The position numbers and the translations under genes are program-made. 64,000 nucleotides of DNA, taken from Chloridium humicola. Taxonomy: Eukaryota > Ascomycota > Sordariomycetes > Chaetosphaeriales > Chaetosphaeriaceae. The stretch's first letter is position 1. Every line of letters starts with the position of its first letter. Shown here in pieces: positions 31,479 through 43,061 of the stretch. Where the stretch lies: assembly GCA_027569505.1 (NCBI GenBank), contig JAPDFF010000074.1, forward strand, positions 52,855 through 116,854, given 5' to 3'. Under the pieces are notes generated by a model, which saw nothing but the letters and a program-made list of their open reading frames with translations, did no database searches and was not told the origin of the DNA.

Positions 31479-32738
31479 TTACCGAGCCAGCTCCTCAAAG
31501 ATCTTGATCAAACTCCGAACCCCAATGAGAACGTTCTCATCCGGGCCCTGCCCAGGCACCCACTGGGCGTGGGCAAAGTCAATGAGCTTGAGCGAATAGA
31601 TACGCGGGAGATTCGTGAGCGCCTCATCATCTGACTCCTCATCTTCATCGCCAACATCCCCCATCATCTCCATCACATTGATGTCCCCTTCGATAGTGCC
31701 CTCGGCATTCTCGACAACAACAGCCTCGCGGTGCTTTGCCTTTACCTTCTTCTCCTGGGCAGCGAGCTCGTTCATCTGCTCAAAAGCAGCCCGGAGCGCC
31801 TCGCCGTCGCCCTCAAAGATGAACAACAGACTGGCCGAGTACATGCGAGACTCCTCGCTCGCGAGCACCTGCTCCACGCGCTTGAGATCCTCCAAGAACA
31901 GCTGCGCAACCACCTGGCCGAGCTCCTCGTCGATACCCGCCCGCGAGTTGAAGATAAACCTGCGGAACTCGTCCACGACGTTGTCCTTGTTGACCTTGAA
32001 CCTGCCATGATCCTTGTTGTAGACGCGGTAGCTATCCGCGGTCAACTCATCAGGATTGTCAGAGCCCTTGTAGATGCGCATGCCGGCGATGCGGAAGCCG
32101 TGCGACCCGTTCGTCGTCACCTTGGTGATAGCGTCGAAGCGATCGCGCTTCTCCTGGGGCGCATCGTCGGCCCACAGGCGGCGGCCCAGCTTGGCGTCGA
32201 GGATGCTGGGCTTCTTGAAACCGTGCGTGGTGTTCTCTAGCACCACCGACCTGTTGGTGGTGATCTTGCGGTTCTTATTCGGCTTCCACCCAATGTTGGT
32301 GTCCGAGTCGGTGGGTGTGTCGGAGGCGGGCTCGGTGGCGGTCGCAGCCGCGGCCTCGGTCTTGGCCCGGATCGTCTGCACTTTGGCCCTGTGAACGGCC
32401 TCCTCCTTCAGATCCTGGCTGATGTTTTCGCAGACGGCGGGGATCTGCTCGTCCAGGTCCTTGACGTTGGTCATGTCGTTGAGCGAGAGCGTGCCGAGGT
32501 AGACGGGCATCAGGGAGAGGAAATCGGGGTGGTCCTTGGCCTTTTCGTAGAAATCAATCTCCTGCTGAACACAGGGCTTGATAAAGAGAGTGCCATCGGG
32601 GTCAGAGAGTGTTCCGTCACTGGAGGGCATGGTCAGCATATGGGCAAAGAGAAAGCCAATGGCGGAGACTCACTGTCCCGCGACTGCGTGGCCGAACGGC
32701 TGGAGGTCGCCGTGGTTGGGAAATTTGAGACCGGCCAT
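31479..32738 (-). CDS. ARG82: Inositol polyphosphate multikinase (IPK family)
   Basis: Exons join(31479..32619,32674..32738), 401 aa. A GTGAGT-CAG intron splits the conserved start so that AGHDGTLSDPDGTLFIKPC is restored. The IPK signature P-x3-D-x-K-x-G appears as PSILDAKLG near the middle, with ITTNRSVVLENTTHGF just before it and a C-terminal SLKLIDFAHA that supplies a metal-binding Asp. The enzyme phosphorylates Ins(1,4,5)P3 to higher inositol phosphates, and the yeast homologue also acts in arginine-gene control. Acidic inserts (about residues 320-350) are typical of fungal members. A Kcs1-type IP6 kinase would be far longer, so the Arg82/Ipk2 branch is preferred. Confidence 0.88.
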
Positions 32739-33600
32739 TTTGATGTATCTTTGATAGTTGTGTATGTCGCCAAGATATCGAGGGGAAGATACAGAGAACT
32801 GAAGAACCAGCCGAGATTTTGGGGCTAGAGACAGTACTTAAATGAGAGGCGAGGGTCGCGAGGGAAAAAATGCGTGGCTGGTACACAAGCGAAGGACCAG
32901 GTAACGATGGCAGGATCTCAACTAAAACAAAACGAGAAAGCCAGTTGTCTTCGACACCGGACACCGCAGCATGTTCAACAGGGACAGTGAGATGCCACCA
33001 CCCGGCGCGGATCGTCTGAGGGAGCGGGAGGGCGCTTGTGGTGGGGGTTGGTGGGGTTCGAAGGATCCCCGCATTTGGCAAGGAAGTCGCGCCCCAAACG
33101 CCCGGAAAGCTAGGACAGCCAATCAGATGTTCTATTTTCCACTGAGCGGGTCAGACCGGCAAGGTTCTCAACCTCGGCAGGGGTCCTGGTGACGCACGGC
33201 GGCAGCCCACCTGCAACACAACCTGGACAACAGATTCCAAACCGCAGGAAGTACTCCGTAGGCCTGATTTCATTAGATTTACTTGATAACTCCAGTTCCT
33301 GCTGAAACAGAGAATATCAGAGATCGAATCCGAGGCGGTTATTCCCATTTGCCCACATAACCGGCCTGGCTCTGAGGAACAGATCAGCCTCCTCTCCTAC
33401 ATAGCCCCCATCCTCTCTACTCGACCGCTGGTCAACGCTTTCCTACCGGGAAATTCCCGAAAGAGGCATCATTTTGCGGTATATGGTTTAAAATACCGTC
33501 GGACCGGAGAGCAAGTCGAAGACACTAAGGAGAGACAGCCGACAAGATCCCGCGAAATTGCTCTCTTTGGGATCTGTTAGGCTGTCTATTTTTTGTTATA
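32739..33600. promoter_or_regulatory. Upstream region of the inositol kinase gene
   Basis: Holds the minus-strand promoter and leader of the kinase gene. A TATA-like segment (GTATATGGTTTAAAATA) lies near 33480-33496, upstream of the short frame at 33601. Nothing else is recognised. Confidence 0.4.
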
Positions 33601-33771
33601 ATGGCACCTCACAAACCTCTGGAGCCTCCTCGACTCGTGTTCTCACTCCCAGGGCCCAGGTTGCCATATCCTGTTGCTGAAAATGATCAGCATGGAACCA
33701 TATCGTTACCGCCGTATGTCTATCCTGTTGCATCACGAGAAGTCGGGTTGCCCGTGGTTCAGGCGGCCTGA
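33601..33771 (+). CDS. Possible short ORF, 56 aa
   Basis: An ATG about 105 bases downstream of a TATA-like element opens 56 codons to TGA at 33769-33771. The peptide is rich in Pro, Leu and Val and has no membrane helix or signal peptide. A second ATG at 33799 leads into a GTAAGT donor at 33837, so this locus may be a spliced transcript or the upstream leader of Arb1, whose ATG is 600 bases further on. It may equally be a chance frame. Confidence 0.22.
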   Translation: MAPHKPLEPPRLVFSLPGPRLPYPVAENDQHGTISLPPYVYPVASREVGLPVVQAA

Positions 33772-34381
33772 CTTCTGGGATACTGGCCGCGCAATATGGC
33801 TTCCAGCACTCTTTCCCGCCCCATTGGGGTAAGTAACTCTGCTACTCTTCTACCTGAATGACTTACGGAGTTTCTTTCGTTCTTATTGCGCTTGGTTTGA
33901 TGCTCTTCTGTCAAGCTGGGCGTGTTTACAAGCTCTGAATTAACCCCAGCAGACCTCCAAGTACATCGTCAGTTGAGCCGTTCTTTTGATCAGAATGCCA
34001 ACAATTTATTGATCAATCTTTTTTCTTTTGGAGATTCAAGCGCATGACTCTTGAACGTTTGTGGCTTGAGTGTTTTCAAGCTTGGGTGGTCTTACCAACC
34101 ACCGGAGCTCTTTCCCGCAGCTACCCTCCGCAAACTTCTCCATCCCACAGCCTGCGTTTGTTTTGGTTGACTTTTTCTCAGTCAATTTGGCAAATAATTT
34201 CTGCCGACAGCCCTTTTGTTCTTTTGCTTCCTTGCTTGCCTCCGACACTCATCCTACAAATTCGGTGACCGAACCTCAATCTCTCCGGCGCCACGAAACA
34301 GTCGGAAATCTCAATTCAGATATTCACCTCTCTCCGACCATAATTTTACTTTTTCTTGCGTTGCGATTCAAAGCCACCAAG
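33772..34381 (+). promoter_or_regulatory. Upstream region of Arb1
   Basis: About 600 bases, CT-rich towards the ATG at 34382. The donor-like GTAAGT at 33837 suggests a possible 5' UTR intron. Confidence 0.35.
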
Positions 34382-35937
34382 ATGTCTGCTGCCTCGGACT
34401 CCCAACCTGCCGACTTAGAGGGTACACAGACGGAAGCCACGGTCGCCGGACCGTCCCAGCACGCCGACAATGGAGCTGTGCGAGTCGAACTTGAGAAGGC
34501 CGCAGACGACAAGAAGAAGAAAAAGCCCAACAAGCGCAGTGGCGGCGGCAGGAAGAAGAAGGCCTCGGGATTTGAGGGTAAGTCTTCTTAGATGAGCTAT
34601 CTCTTGGAGCAGGAGTTCTCACCTTCCTACCAGAATTCTACTGCGACCCTCCCATGACGCCCGCCGAGCACAAAGAGGAAAAGGATGTCCTCTATGCACC
34701 TCACCGTCCTTTCGACGACCGCATCGAGGAATGCATTCAGCGTTACCGTGCCCGTCGTCGCCTGAACGCTGAGCGCGAGCAGCTGTTCTCGCGGTATCTC
34801 ATGCTTGGCGGGATTGATTCTACCGTGCGTCAGTTTCAGAGCACGGCGAAGATTGGGGATGACGTTCTGGAGGATGCTAGCAAAGCGACGCTTCGCCAGA
34901 TGACGGCCGACGATGTGATTCAGCGTGGTGAAGCTGACAACAACAACCCGCGGTTCTACAACCCGAATTACCCTGAGCACTGGGAGGTCGATTTCACTGG
35001 TGTGGCAGCAGGCTTTGTGTGAGTCTCCTTCCTAAGGCAATGCTTCCTCAAGTAGCAATGTACTGACATTACTAGTTCGGAGCACCTCCCCAAGATGGTT
35101 GGCTATAGAATAGATGACTTCCAGCTTGGGGTTGAGGTGGTCCTTAACTTCTTGAAGTACGTCGATCGTCATGAGGTCTGTCCCGAGTACGCCGACAACC
35201 TCAAGAAAGCCCAGGCGGTGTGCTACAAAGCCCTCGAAGAGACCCCGGCGACCGTCAAACTGATGGAGCTTCTCCCGGGTGCTTTCAACACGTCCCTCTC
35301 TACTCTACACTGCGACATGGCCAAGAAAGAAGCGCAGGACTCGGAAGCTGGCCCTGTCTGGGAGTCATCCTTCCCCATCACGGACACCAAACCCGACCCC
35401 AAATCCGCCAAGCTCACCTCGGCAGCCACCCTCACGATCCTCTACGGCCCAGAGCGCTACCCAACCACCACCTCCTGGTCCATCAGCTCCACCACCGAAC
35501 TCACCTACGAAGTCCTCTCCATCACCTTTCCCACCCCAGGCACCATCGCCAAATACACCGCCATCAACTCGCATCTCACCAACACCGCGGACATCCAGCC
35601 CTGCGGCACGATCATCACCCGCCCCGTCCTCATCCGCGACGGGTGGGACAACACCACCAACGCCAAAATCCCCTCCGACCTTGATAAAGAGACCGAGTTT
35701 GTCTTGGAGGAGGAGATGCTGAAATTGTTGGAGGTGGGCATGAAGCTCGCGATGACCGTATGCACGCTCAACAACGGGTTGAATTTCATCAAGGAGATGA
35801 AGGAGGTTCGGCCGACGTATTACCAGTTCTTGCCGCAGGAGCTGATGTTTCGGTACAAGGAGCCGGTGTTGACGGATAGGCCGGCGCCGAGTATCTATGG
35901 AAGGGGTGGGGAGGAGAACGATGTTGGGGATGAGTGA
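34382..35937 (+). CDS. ARB1: Argonaute siRNA chaperone (ARC) complex subunit Arb1
   Basis: Three exons, 34382-34577, 34634-35018 and 35076-35937, give 480 aa; both introns are GTAAGT/GTGAGT to CAG/TAG. A Lys-rich stretch (about residues 40-65) precedes the Arb1 domain, with blocks such as FYCDPPMTP, RIEECIQRYRARRRL, YLMLGGIDSTVRQF, FYNPNYPEHWEVDF and, after the last junction, a long C-terminal part with Thr/Ser-rich beta-like sequence. In fission yeast Arb1 holds Argonaute with duplex siRNA and blocks premature slicing, upstream of RNAi-directed heterochromatin. Nuclear/cytoplasmic RNA silencing is the inferred role here. The last third switches from C-rich to G-rich near 35680. Confidence 0.88.
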
Positions 35938-36782
35938 GATTGCGAGGCTTGGGAAGGGGCGGGGGGTTGAGGGAGGGGGGGAGTGTATATTGCGATGGGT
36001 TCATGGTTGCTGGTAGTAGCTGGGGAATGGAGAGTTAGAGGCTCGTAATTTCATGGTCAGGTAGATCGAGAATTGAGGCTGGCTTGAGAGACGCGTGCTC
36101 AGTAAAGTGGTGACTGTAAAGAGGATGAGAGAAAGGAATCTGCAGCGTCGTCTTGTATCCTTTTGCACAGAATCGCTGCTGCTTTACATTTTGTAGCGTA
36201 CCACAACCATTGAGCTCAGGACACCCAAGGTAGGATGCGTCCATTACCGGATGCTGTACTTATCCATACATGGCCCAGTTAGTAACCAGAAACACAGCAG
36301 GACGCTGAGCACCTGGCACTCTGTGCTCTCCGGCCCAACATCTGGTGACCTCGCGGTCCAACGACATCCACCTTTCTCGAAGAGCTTCCCCATGGATATT
36401 GGACGTCGAGGTATCACAGGCCTAAGCACGCATATCACTCTGTTCTACTGCCGAAGTTACACAGACAAAATAGTGTGAGATCTGACTGAAAACCTCCCAT
36501 TTCCAACTGATTGTCGTGCCCGACATGTGCCATAAAACATAAAGTGTGGAGTGTCATCCATCCATCCAGTCAAACCAAACATCCAGCCAAACATCCATCA
36601 AAGCAGATCAAACCATCACAAGATCCCTCCCTGACCTTCCCTGATAAAACGCCCAATCGGAATCGAATCCACGCACAAAAGTCAAGCCCGAGTAACATAT
36701 CAGAAAACTGCCACCAAAACAAACCAGGTCCTGACCAACTGCAGCAACCAAAACCCCCCAAGATGGCACCCGCGTAGTTCCT
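35938..36782. other. Convergent 3' intergenic region
   Basis: About 845 bases between the ends of Arb1 and PMP3. A short CCAT/CCAGCAA-like simple repeat stands near 36557-36600. No gene is seen. Confidence 0.45.
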
Positions 36783-37465
36783 CTACTCCTGCGACTGCAC
36801 CTTATGATCCCCCGCCACAACCTGCGCATAGCTCGGCGGCGGCGCACTCCCATCACTCGGCCCAGCCTCCGCACCACCAGCACCACCATTCATCGTCCCC
36901 TGCTCCTGCGGCGGGTGCTGTGGCTTGCGCCCAGCATTCTGCCCCGCCGTGTTATTCGTCCCGTAGTTCATGTTTGCCTGCTGCTTGGGCTGCTGGCGAC
37001 CATGCTGCTGCCCTTGGTAGCCCTGCGGCGCCTGGCCGTGGCCGCCGTCGTGGACAAACACGTAGACGCGCCCGTGCTCAGCGTCTTGGGGCAGGCCTTG
37101 GTAGTCGTATTCCGAGGGCGGGTCGGGATATTTGGCGATGATGTACCAGGCGTGGAGGAGGCCGGGGATCTGGGGTGGGGAGAGGTGTTAGTGGTGGGGT
37201 AAGAATGAAGGAGGGGAGGGGGGACGTACGTAGCCTAGGATCAGGAGGAGGATGTTAATGATGGAGTCGGCGGAGCAGATGCCGCGCTTTACCCAGACTA
37301 GAGAGGTGGTTTGTTAGCTTTGGATCGTGGGTTTGGGTTGGTGTTGTTGGGTGGTGGGAAGTGTCGCAAGGCAGCAGTGGAGGGGTGTGGGGTGTGGAGA
37401 GACGAACCAGCGAGTGGTGGGAAGAGAACGGCCATCAGGCCGAGGAAGATATCTGTAGAGCACAT
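36783..37465 (-). CDS. PMP3: PMP3/UPF0057 stress-response membrane proteolipid with long hydrophilic tail
   Basis: Three exons, join(36783..37169,37230..37297,37408..37465), 170 aa; the first two are only 58 and 68 nt. The first 55 residues are the classic Pmp3 fold: two short membrane helices (IFLGLMAVLFPPLAVW and IINILLLILGYIPGLLHAWY) around a VKRGICSADS loop. Yeast Pmp3 is about 55 aa and affects plasma-membrane potential and salt tolerance. Here a tail of about 100 residues follows, rich in Gln, Gly, Asn and Pro. Such extended forms occur in filamentous fungi, and the tail's job is unknown. It is divergent from PRP22. Confidence 0.88.
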
Positions 37466-37956
37466 CGTGGTAGGCCGCCGATGAATCTGAGAATGAGGGA
37501 TGGTTTGTTGATTTTCCTAAGAGAGCGAAGTGGTTTGTTGGAGAATCAAGACGATCAGTGTTCAAGAACAGGCGGGACCAGTGATGTAACAATGGGCCCT
37601 CAAGGTCACGCTGGTCAGCGGATTGGGTGGCGGTGCCAGGGGCTTGCGTAATCCGCTAGGCGCTTGTCCGATCTGGGGCTGGCGCCTTGGCGTTTGGAGC
37701 GGCCCCGCATTTTACATTTGGGGTTAGGGTTGAGACGGGGCAAGAGGAACCAACACTTGGCTTGGCAATTTCGAGAGAGTCGAAGGCGGTCGCAGAATTC
37801 TGCCGAATCGCGATCCTGGCCAAGGCATCATCAACAATTTGAGGTTCAGATGCGAAGCCCCAACACGTACTGAAGCATTGAAGCGCTCGGCTGCCCACCT
37901 GGGTGTTTAGTTCTCTCGCCACTTATCTGCACATCCAACCCGGAAACGACGACAAT
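37466..37956. promoter_or_regulatory. Divergent promoter, PMP3 / PRP22
   Basis: 491 bases between two outward-facing start codons. It must contain both promoters. No individual element is claimed. Confidence 0.45.
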
Positions 37957-40900
37957 ATGGATGATCTGGAGTCCCTCGAGCTGCTCTCCCTCGTGTCGAA
38001 AGTCACGTCGGAGCTGCAGAACCATCTTGGCATCAACGAGAAGACACTTGCTGAGTTCGTCATTGCGCAAAGGCTCGAATGCGACTCCTTCAATGAGTTC
38101 AAATCCAAGCTGGCTGCGGTGGGCGCCGAGTTCCCACCCAGCTTGGTGGAGAGCATCGACCGCTTGGTAAAGACGATGCACCCTGCGATGAAGGGGAAGC
38201 AGAATGGGCAGAGGGATGAAGAGGATGAGAAGCCGGCGCATTTAACCGAGGAGAAGAGCATGATGTTCAAAGGGCTGGCCATCCCAGACAAGGACGCGGG
38301 GACTATCGACGACACCCTGGCATTACTAGAGAGCCTCGAGCCGAAAGGAGCCGACAAGGAACACCGACGGAAGCGCAGCAGGACGCCAGACGACAACCGA
38401 GACGATTTGAGGCGGAAGCGCAAGGAGAGATACAGGTCAAGGTCAAGGTCGAGATCACCGCCATGGCGCGAGCGAAAGAACAACCGCTACCGAGACGAGG
38501 ACGATTTCCGACGGCCGCCACAAGATATGGACGATACCCCGGAGCTCTACAAGGTCTACGATGGCCATGTAACGGGAATCAAAGACTTTGGCGCCTTCGT
38601 CAATTTGCATGGTGTGAGGGGCAAGGTTGACGGGTTGGTTCACATCTCGGCATTCGGACAGAGGGTCGACCATCCATCCGACGTTGTTTCAAGGGGACAA
38701 GAGGTTAAAGTCAAGGTTATCAAGATTGAGGGCAACAGGGTGGGCCTCTCAATGAAGGAGGTGGACCAGCAGACCGGCATGGATCTCGCGCCACAGATGA
38801 GGCTAGGTTCTGGTGCCAACATGGAGGCTCTTGGTGGTCGGGGCAGGCAACCGGCACTGGCAGGCATTCCAAACGGGCCAAACGGCTCGTTTCAGGCATC
38901 TGCAGTTGCTCGGAAGCAGAAAAAGAGGATGACTTCTCCAGAGAGATGGGAGATCCGGCAAATGATCGCGGCGGGCATCGTCAAGGCCTCGGATTATCCC
39001 GACCTCGAGGAGGATTACAATGCGACGCTCCGAGGCGATGGGCAGATGGAGCTGGAGGAGGATGTTGATATCGAGGTCCGAGACGAGGAGCCGCCTTTCT
39101 TGGCCGGCCAGACCAAGCAGTCCTTGGAATTGTCGCCCATTCGTGTCGTCAAGGCGCCCGACGGCTCACTCAATCGTGCCGCCATGGCGGGAACCAACCT
39201 TGCGAAGGAAAGAAAGGAGCTTCGGCAACAAGAGGCTGAGGCCCAGCAGGAGAAAAAGCCCAGTGTCGACCTGGCGTCACAGTGGCGAGACCCTATGGCC
39301 ACTGAGGGTCGACAGTTCGCCAGTGATCTGAAGAAGCCGCCCCAAACCTCACAATCAGCCCCGGATGCCGTGCCCGAGTGGAAGAAGGCGATTGCCAAGG
39401 AAGGGCAGTCACTCGGTAGACGCACCAACATGTCCATCAAGGAGCAGCGGGAATCTCTGCCAGTATTTGCCTTCAGAGATCAACTCATTCAAGCCGTCAA
39501 GGAGAACCAGATCATGATTGTCGTGGGCGAGACTGGTTCGGGCAAGACCACCCAGCTTACACAGTATCTCGCGGAAGCGGGCTTTACCAACAATGGCATG
39601 ATCGGATGCACCCAGCCTCGACGTGTGGCTGCTGTCTCGGTCGCCAAGCGCGTGGCAGAAGAAGTAGGGTGTCAGCTCGGCCAGGAGGTCGGCTATACTA
39701 TCCGCTTCGAAGATGTCACGAGTCCGGCAACCCAGATCAAGTACATGACGGACGGAATGTGAGTAGACCCCTTCTGATCACCGCCGGGCAGTGGTGTTAA
39801 CTAGCTGCAGGTTGCAACGAGAAATTCTCATTGACCCCGATCTTAAGCGATATTCCGTCATCATGCTTGATGAAGCCCACGAGCGGACAATTGCCACAGA
39901 CGTGCTATTCGCTTTGCTGAAGAAAACCATCAAGAAGCGCGAGGACCTCAAGATCATTGTCACCAGTGCGACGCTAGATGCCGACAAGTTCAGCGAATAC
40001 TTCAACTCCTGCCCCATCTTTACAATCCCCGGCCGGACATTCCCCGTCGAGATCCTCTACTCCCGCGAACCGTAAGTCTATTCGAAGTTCTGCACTGTTG
40101 GCTCGTCGCTAACTTGCGCAGTGAATCGGATTACCTCGATGCCGCGCTGACAACAGTCATGCAAATCCACTTGAGCGAGCCCATGGGTGACATTCTCGTC
40201 TTTTTGACAGGACAGGAAGAAATCGACACAGCATGCGAGATATTGTTCGAGCGGATGAAAGCATTGGGGCCAGGTGTCCCAGAGCTCATCATTCTACCCG
40301 TTTATTCTGCACTTCCGAGCGAGATGCAGAGTAGGATTTTCGAGCCAGCACCACCCGGCAGCCGCAAAGTCGTGGTGGCCACCAACATCGCCGAGACCTC
40401 CATCACGATTGACTTCATCTACTACGTTATCGACCCCGGGTTCGTGAAGCAAAACGCCTATGACCCGAAACTGGGGATGGATTCGCTCGTCGTTACCCCT
40501 ATTTCCCAGGCGCAGGCCAACCAAAGAGCTGGGCGTGCTGGCCGGACAGGGCCGGGCAAGTGCTTCCGCTTGTATACGGAGGCTGCGTACCAATCTGAAA
40601 TGCTTCCGACCACGATTCCCGAAATTCAGCGTCAAAACTTGTCCAACACGATTCTTATGTTGAAGGCCATGGGCATCAACGACCTGCTGCGCTTCGATTT
40701 CATGGATGTAAGATTTCACCCTTTTCTCCGCGATACTTATTCCTGTTGCTGACTCCACCTTAGCCACCTCCTGTCAACACCATGCTCACAGCCCTCGAGG
40801 AGCTGTATGCACTGGGCGCACTGGATGACGAAGGCTTATTGACCCGCCTGGGGAGAAAGATGGCCGACTTCCCAATGGAACCCTCTCTCTCCAAGGTCCT

Positions 40901-41615
40901 CATCGCCTCGGTCGACAAGCGCTGCTCCGACGAGATGGTGACCATCGTCTCAATGCTCAACCTCCTGCAAGTCTTCTACCGCCCCAAGGAGAAACAAAAC
41001 CAAGCCGACCAAAAGAAGGCAAAATTCCACGACCCCTCAGGCGACCACCTCACCCTCCTCAACGTGTACACATCGTGGAAAAACAACGGCTACGCCAGCG
41101 CGTGGTGCTTCGAGAACTTCATCCAAGCGCGCTCGATGCGGCGCGCTAAGGACGTACGCGACCAGATCGTCAAGATCATGGACCGGCACCGCCACCCGGT
41201 CGTCAGCTGCGGGCGCGAGACGGACCGCATCCGGCAGGCGCTGTGCGCGGGCTTCTTCCGCAACACGGCCCGCAAGGACCCGCAGGAGGGGTACAAGACG
41301 CTGACCGAGGGGACGCCGGTGTACCTGCACCCGAGCTCGGCGCTGTTTGGGAAGCAGGCCGAATGGGTGGTGTATCACACGCTGGTCATGACCACGCGGG
41401 AGTACATGCACTTCACGACGAGCATCGAGCCGAAGTGGCTGGTCGAGGCCGCGCCGACTTTCTTCCAGGTCGCGCCGACGGATAAGCTGAGCAAGCGGAA
41501 GCAGGCGGAGAGGATTCAGCCGTTGTACAACAAGTATGCTGGGGAGGACGACTGGCGGTTGAGTGCGCAGCGGAAGTCGGGGCGGACGGGTGGCGGTGGT
41601 GGGACGTGGGGTTAG
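37957..41615 (+). CDS. PRP22: DEAH-box pre-mRNA splicing helicase Prp22 (DHX8)
   Basis: Four exons, 37957-39758, 39811-40071, 40122-40707 and 40764-41615, encode 1166 aa. The N-terminal helical part is followed by an Arg/Ser stretch near residue 155. An S1 RNA-binding domain runs at about residues 198-274 (VYDGHVTGIKDFGAFVNLHG), a feature of Prp22. The helicase core has GETGSGKTTQ (near 524), DEAH in MLDEAHERTI, TSATLDADKFSEYF and QRAGRAGRTGPGKCFRLY, then the HA2/OB C-terminal region to the end. Prp22 releases spliced mRNA from the spliceosome and proofreads exon ligation. All three introns lie within the conserved helicase part. The S1 domain rules out Prp2, Prp16 and Prp43. Confidence 0.95.
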
Positions 41616-42188
41616 ACAGGGGTATGCGCAGCCTTTGTGTTAGCAAGCGGCTTGTCTTGAGAAGAAGCAAGAGCAAGAGATTGATACCCTCTTTGACCAC
41701 GTGTTTGCCTGGGGGATGTTTCGTTGGACAAAGGTATGTGCCATGCTGGGTCCCATCGTTTGCTGATCTCCTCTTGTGAGACACTGCCCACTCCGCGGGT
41801 GGACCACAACGGTGGCAGCCTTCCCTTGTCTGGCCTCATCAAACGGCGCAGCACACACGACAGGTAGACTGCATTTTCTACCTCCTTGGTTGGGTTAAGT
41901 TGGTGGGGACTTTGCTGCCCAACTGAGACTCTGGCCCCCAACCAATGTCTGCGCCTCTGCGAGGCAGCCATTTTCCCCATCTGCAAGGTTGCAACCAACA
42001 GCGCCTTGCCAAGACAACGCCCAACCTTAAATCAACCTCCTCCCAATCCGCAATCCCCTGATCCCTCCCACTTCTCACCTCTTTCTCCACCAAGCTCACT
42101 TACACCCAAAACCACAACTCCCACAACCACAACTCCCACAACCACCACCACCATCACCACCACCACCATCAACACCACCACACCCACC
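41616..42188 (+). promoter_or_regulatory. Upstream region of the thioesterase-like gene, with CA/CAN simple repeat
   Basis: 573 bases. The last 80 (about 42110-42188) are an imperfect ACCACAACTCCC / CCACCA repeat in the presumed leader, almost free of G. No gene is seen. Confidence 0.45.
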
Positions 42189-43061
42189 ATGACCATCTCA
42201 ACCCCCACACCCCCCCTCCCAACCATCACCATCCCCCCCACTTCCCCCACCCACACACACACCATCATCTTCCTCCACGGCCGGGGCGACACCACCACGG
42301 GCTTCTCGCGCGCCGTGCAAGCGTGGCACGACTCGTACGGCCTCACCCTCTTCGCCCACTTCCCCACCTTCCGCTGGGTCTTCCCGCAGGCGCCCCTGCG
42401 CCCCATGGCCAGCACGGTCACGCCCTGGCGACCGCAGGGCGAGATCCGGCATCAGTGGTTCGACGTCTGGAACGTGCGGAACTTTGCTGATAGGGAGGAG
42501 ATGCAGCTTGAGGGGTTGCGGGAGATGATACCCCAGGTGAGGGGGGTGATTGAGCAGGAGGCGGGGAGGCTGGGGGGGAGGTGGGATAGGGTGGTGTTGG
42601 CGGGAATTAGTATGGGGGCGGCGACGAGCGTGCATACGTTGTTTAACTTGGATGTGCCGGTTGAGGGGGGGGGGAGGTTGGGGGCGGTTTTGGGGTTTTG
42701 TGCGAGGTGTCCGTTTAGGGGGAGAGATTTGAAGGGGATGAGGGAGCTTATGGGGCTTAAAGAGGGGGTGCCGGAGGGGGGGGAGAATGGGGTGTTGAGG
42801 GGCACGCCGATGATGTTGCAGCATTGTGTGGATGATCCGTTGGTGCTGGTGGAGTGCGGGAGGGGGTTGAGGGATATTTTGAGGCGGTTTGGTGCGCAGG
42901 TGGAGTGGAGGGAGTATGAGAAGGGCGGGCATTGGTTTAAGGATCCCGAGGGGTTGGATGATGTGGTGGAGTTTGTCAAGAGGGTTGTTCTTAGGGAGGG
43001 GAGGGCGGTAGGGGGGCAGGGAGAGGTGGCGGTGGATGATGGGGCGATGGATCTGTCCTGA
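42189..43061 (+). CDS. Acyl-protein thioesterase / carboxylesterase-like alpha/beta hydrolase
   Basis: Single exon of 290 aa; the ATG at 42189 is the first after the repeat leader. The APT/phospholipase-carboxylesterase fold is visible: IIFLHGRGDTTTGF near the N-terminus, nucleophile Ser in AGISMGAATS (about residue 140), Asp in CVDDPLV (about 216) and His in GGHWF (about 248). Family members remove palmitate from proteins or act on small esters in the cytosol. Fungal genomes have several paralogues; this one lacks the short canonical APT1 spacing (about 230 aa) and has a C-terminal extension, so substrate is uncertain. The C-rich to G-rich switch is sharp near 42470. Confidence 0.85.
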   Translation: MTISTPTPPLPTITIPPTSPTHTHTIIFLHGRGDTTTGFSRAVQAWHDSYGLTLFAHFPTFRWVFPQAPLRPMASTVTPWRPQGEIRHQWFDVWNVRNFADREEMQLEGLREMIPQVRGVIEQEAGRLGGRWDRVVLAGISMGAATSVHTLFNLDVPVEGGGRLGAVLGFCARCPFRGRDLKGMRELMGLKEGVPEGGENGVLRGTPMMLQHCVDDPLVLVECGRGLRDILRRFGAQVEWREYEKGGHWFKDPEGLDDVVEFVKRVVLREGRAVGGQGEVAVDDGAMDLS

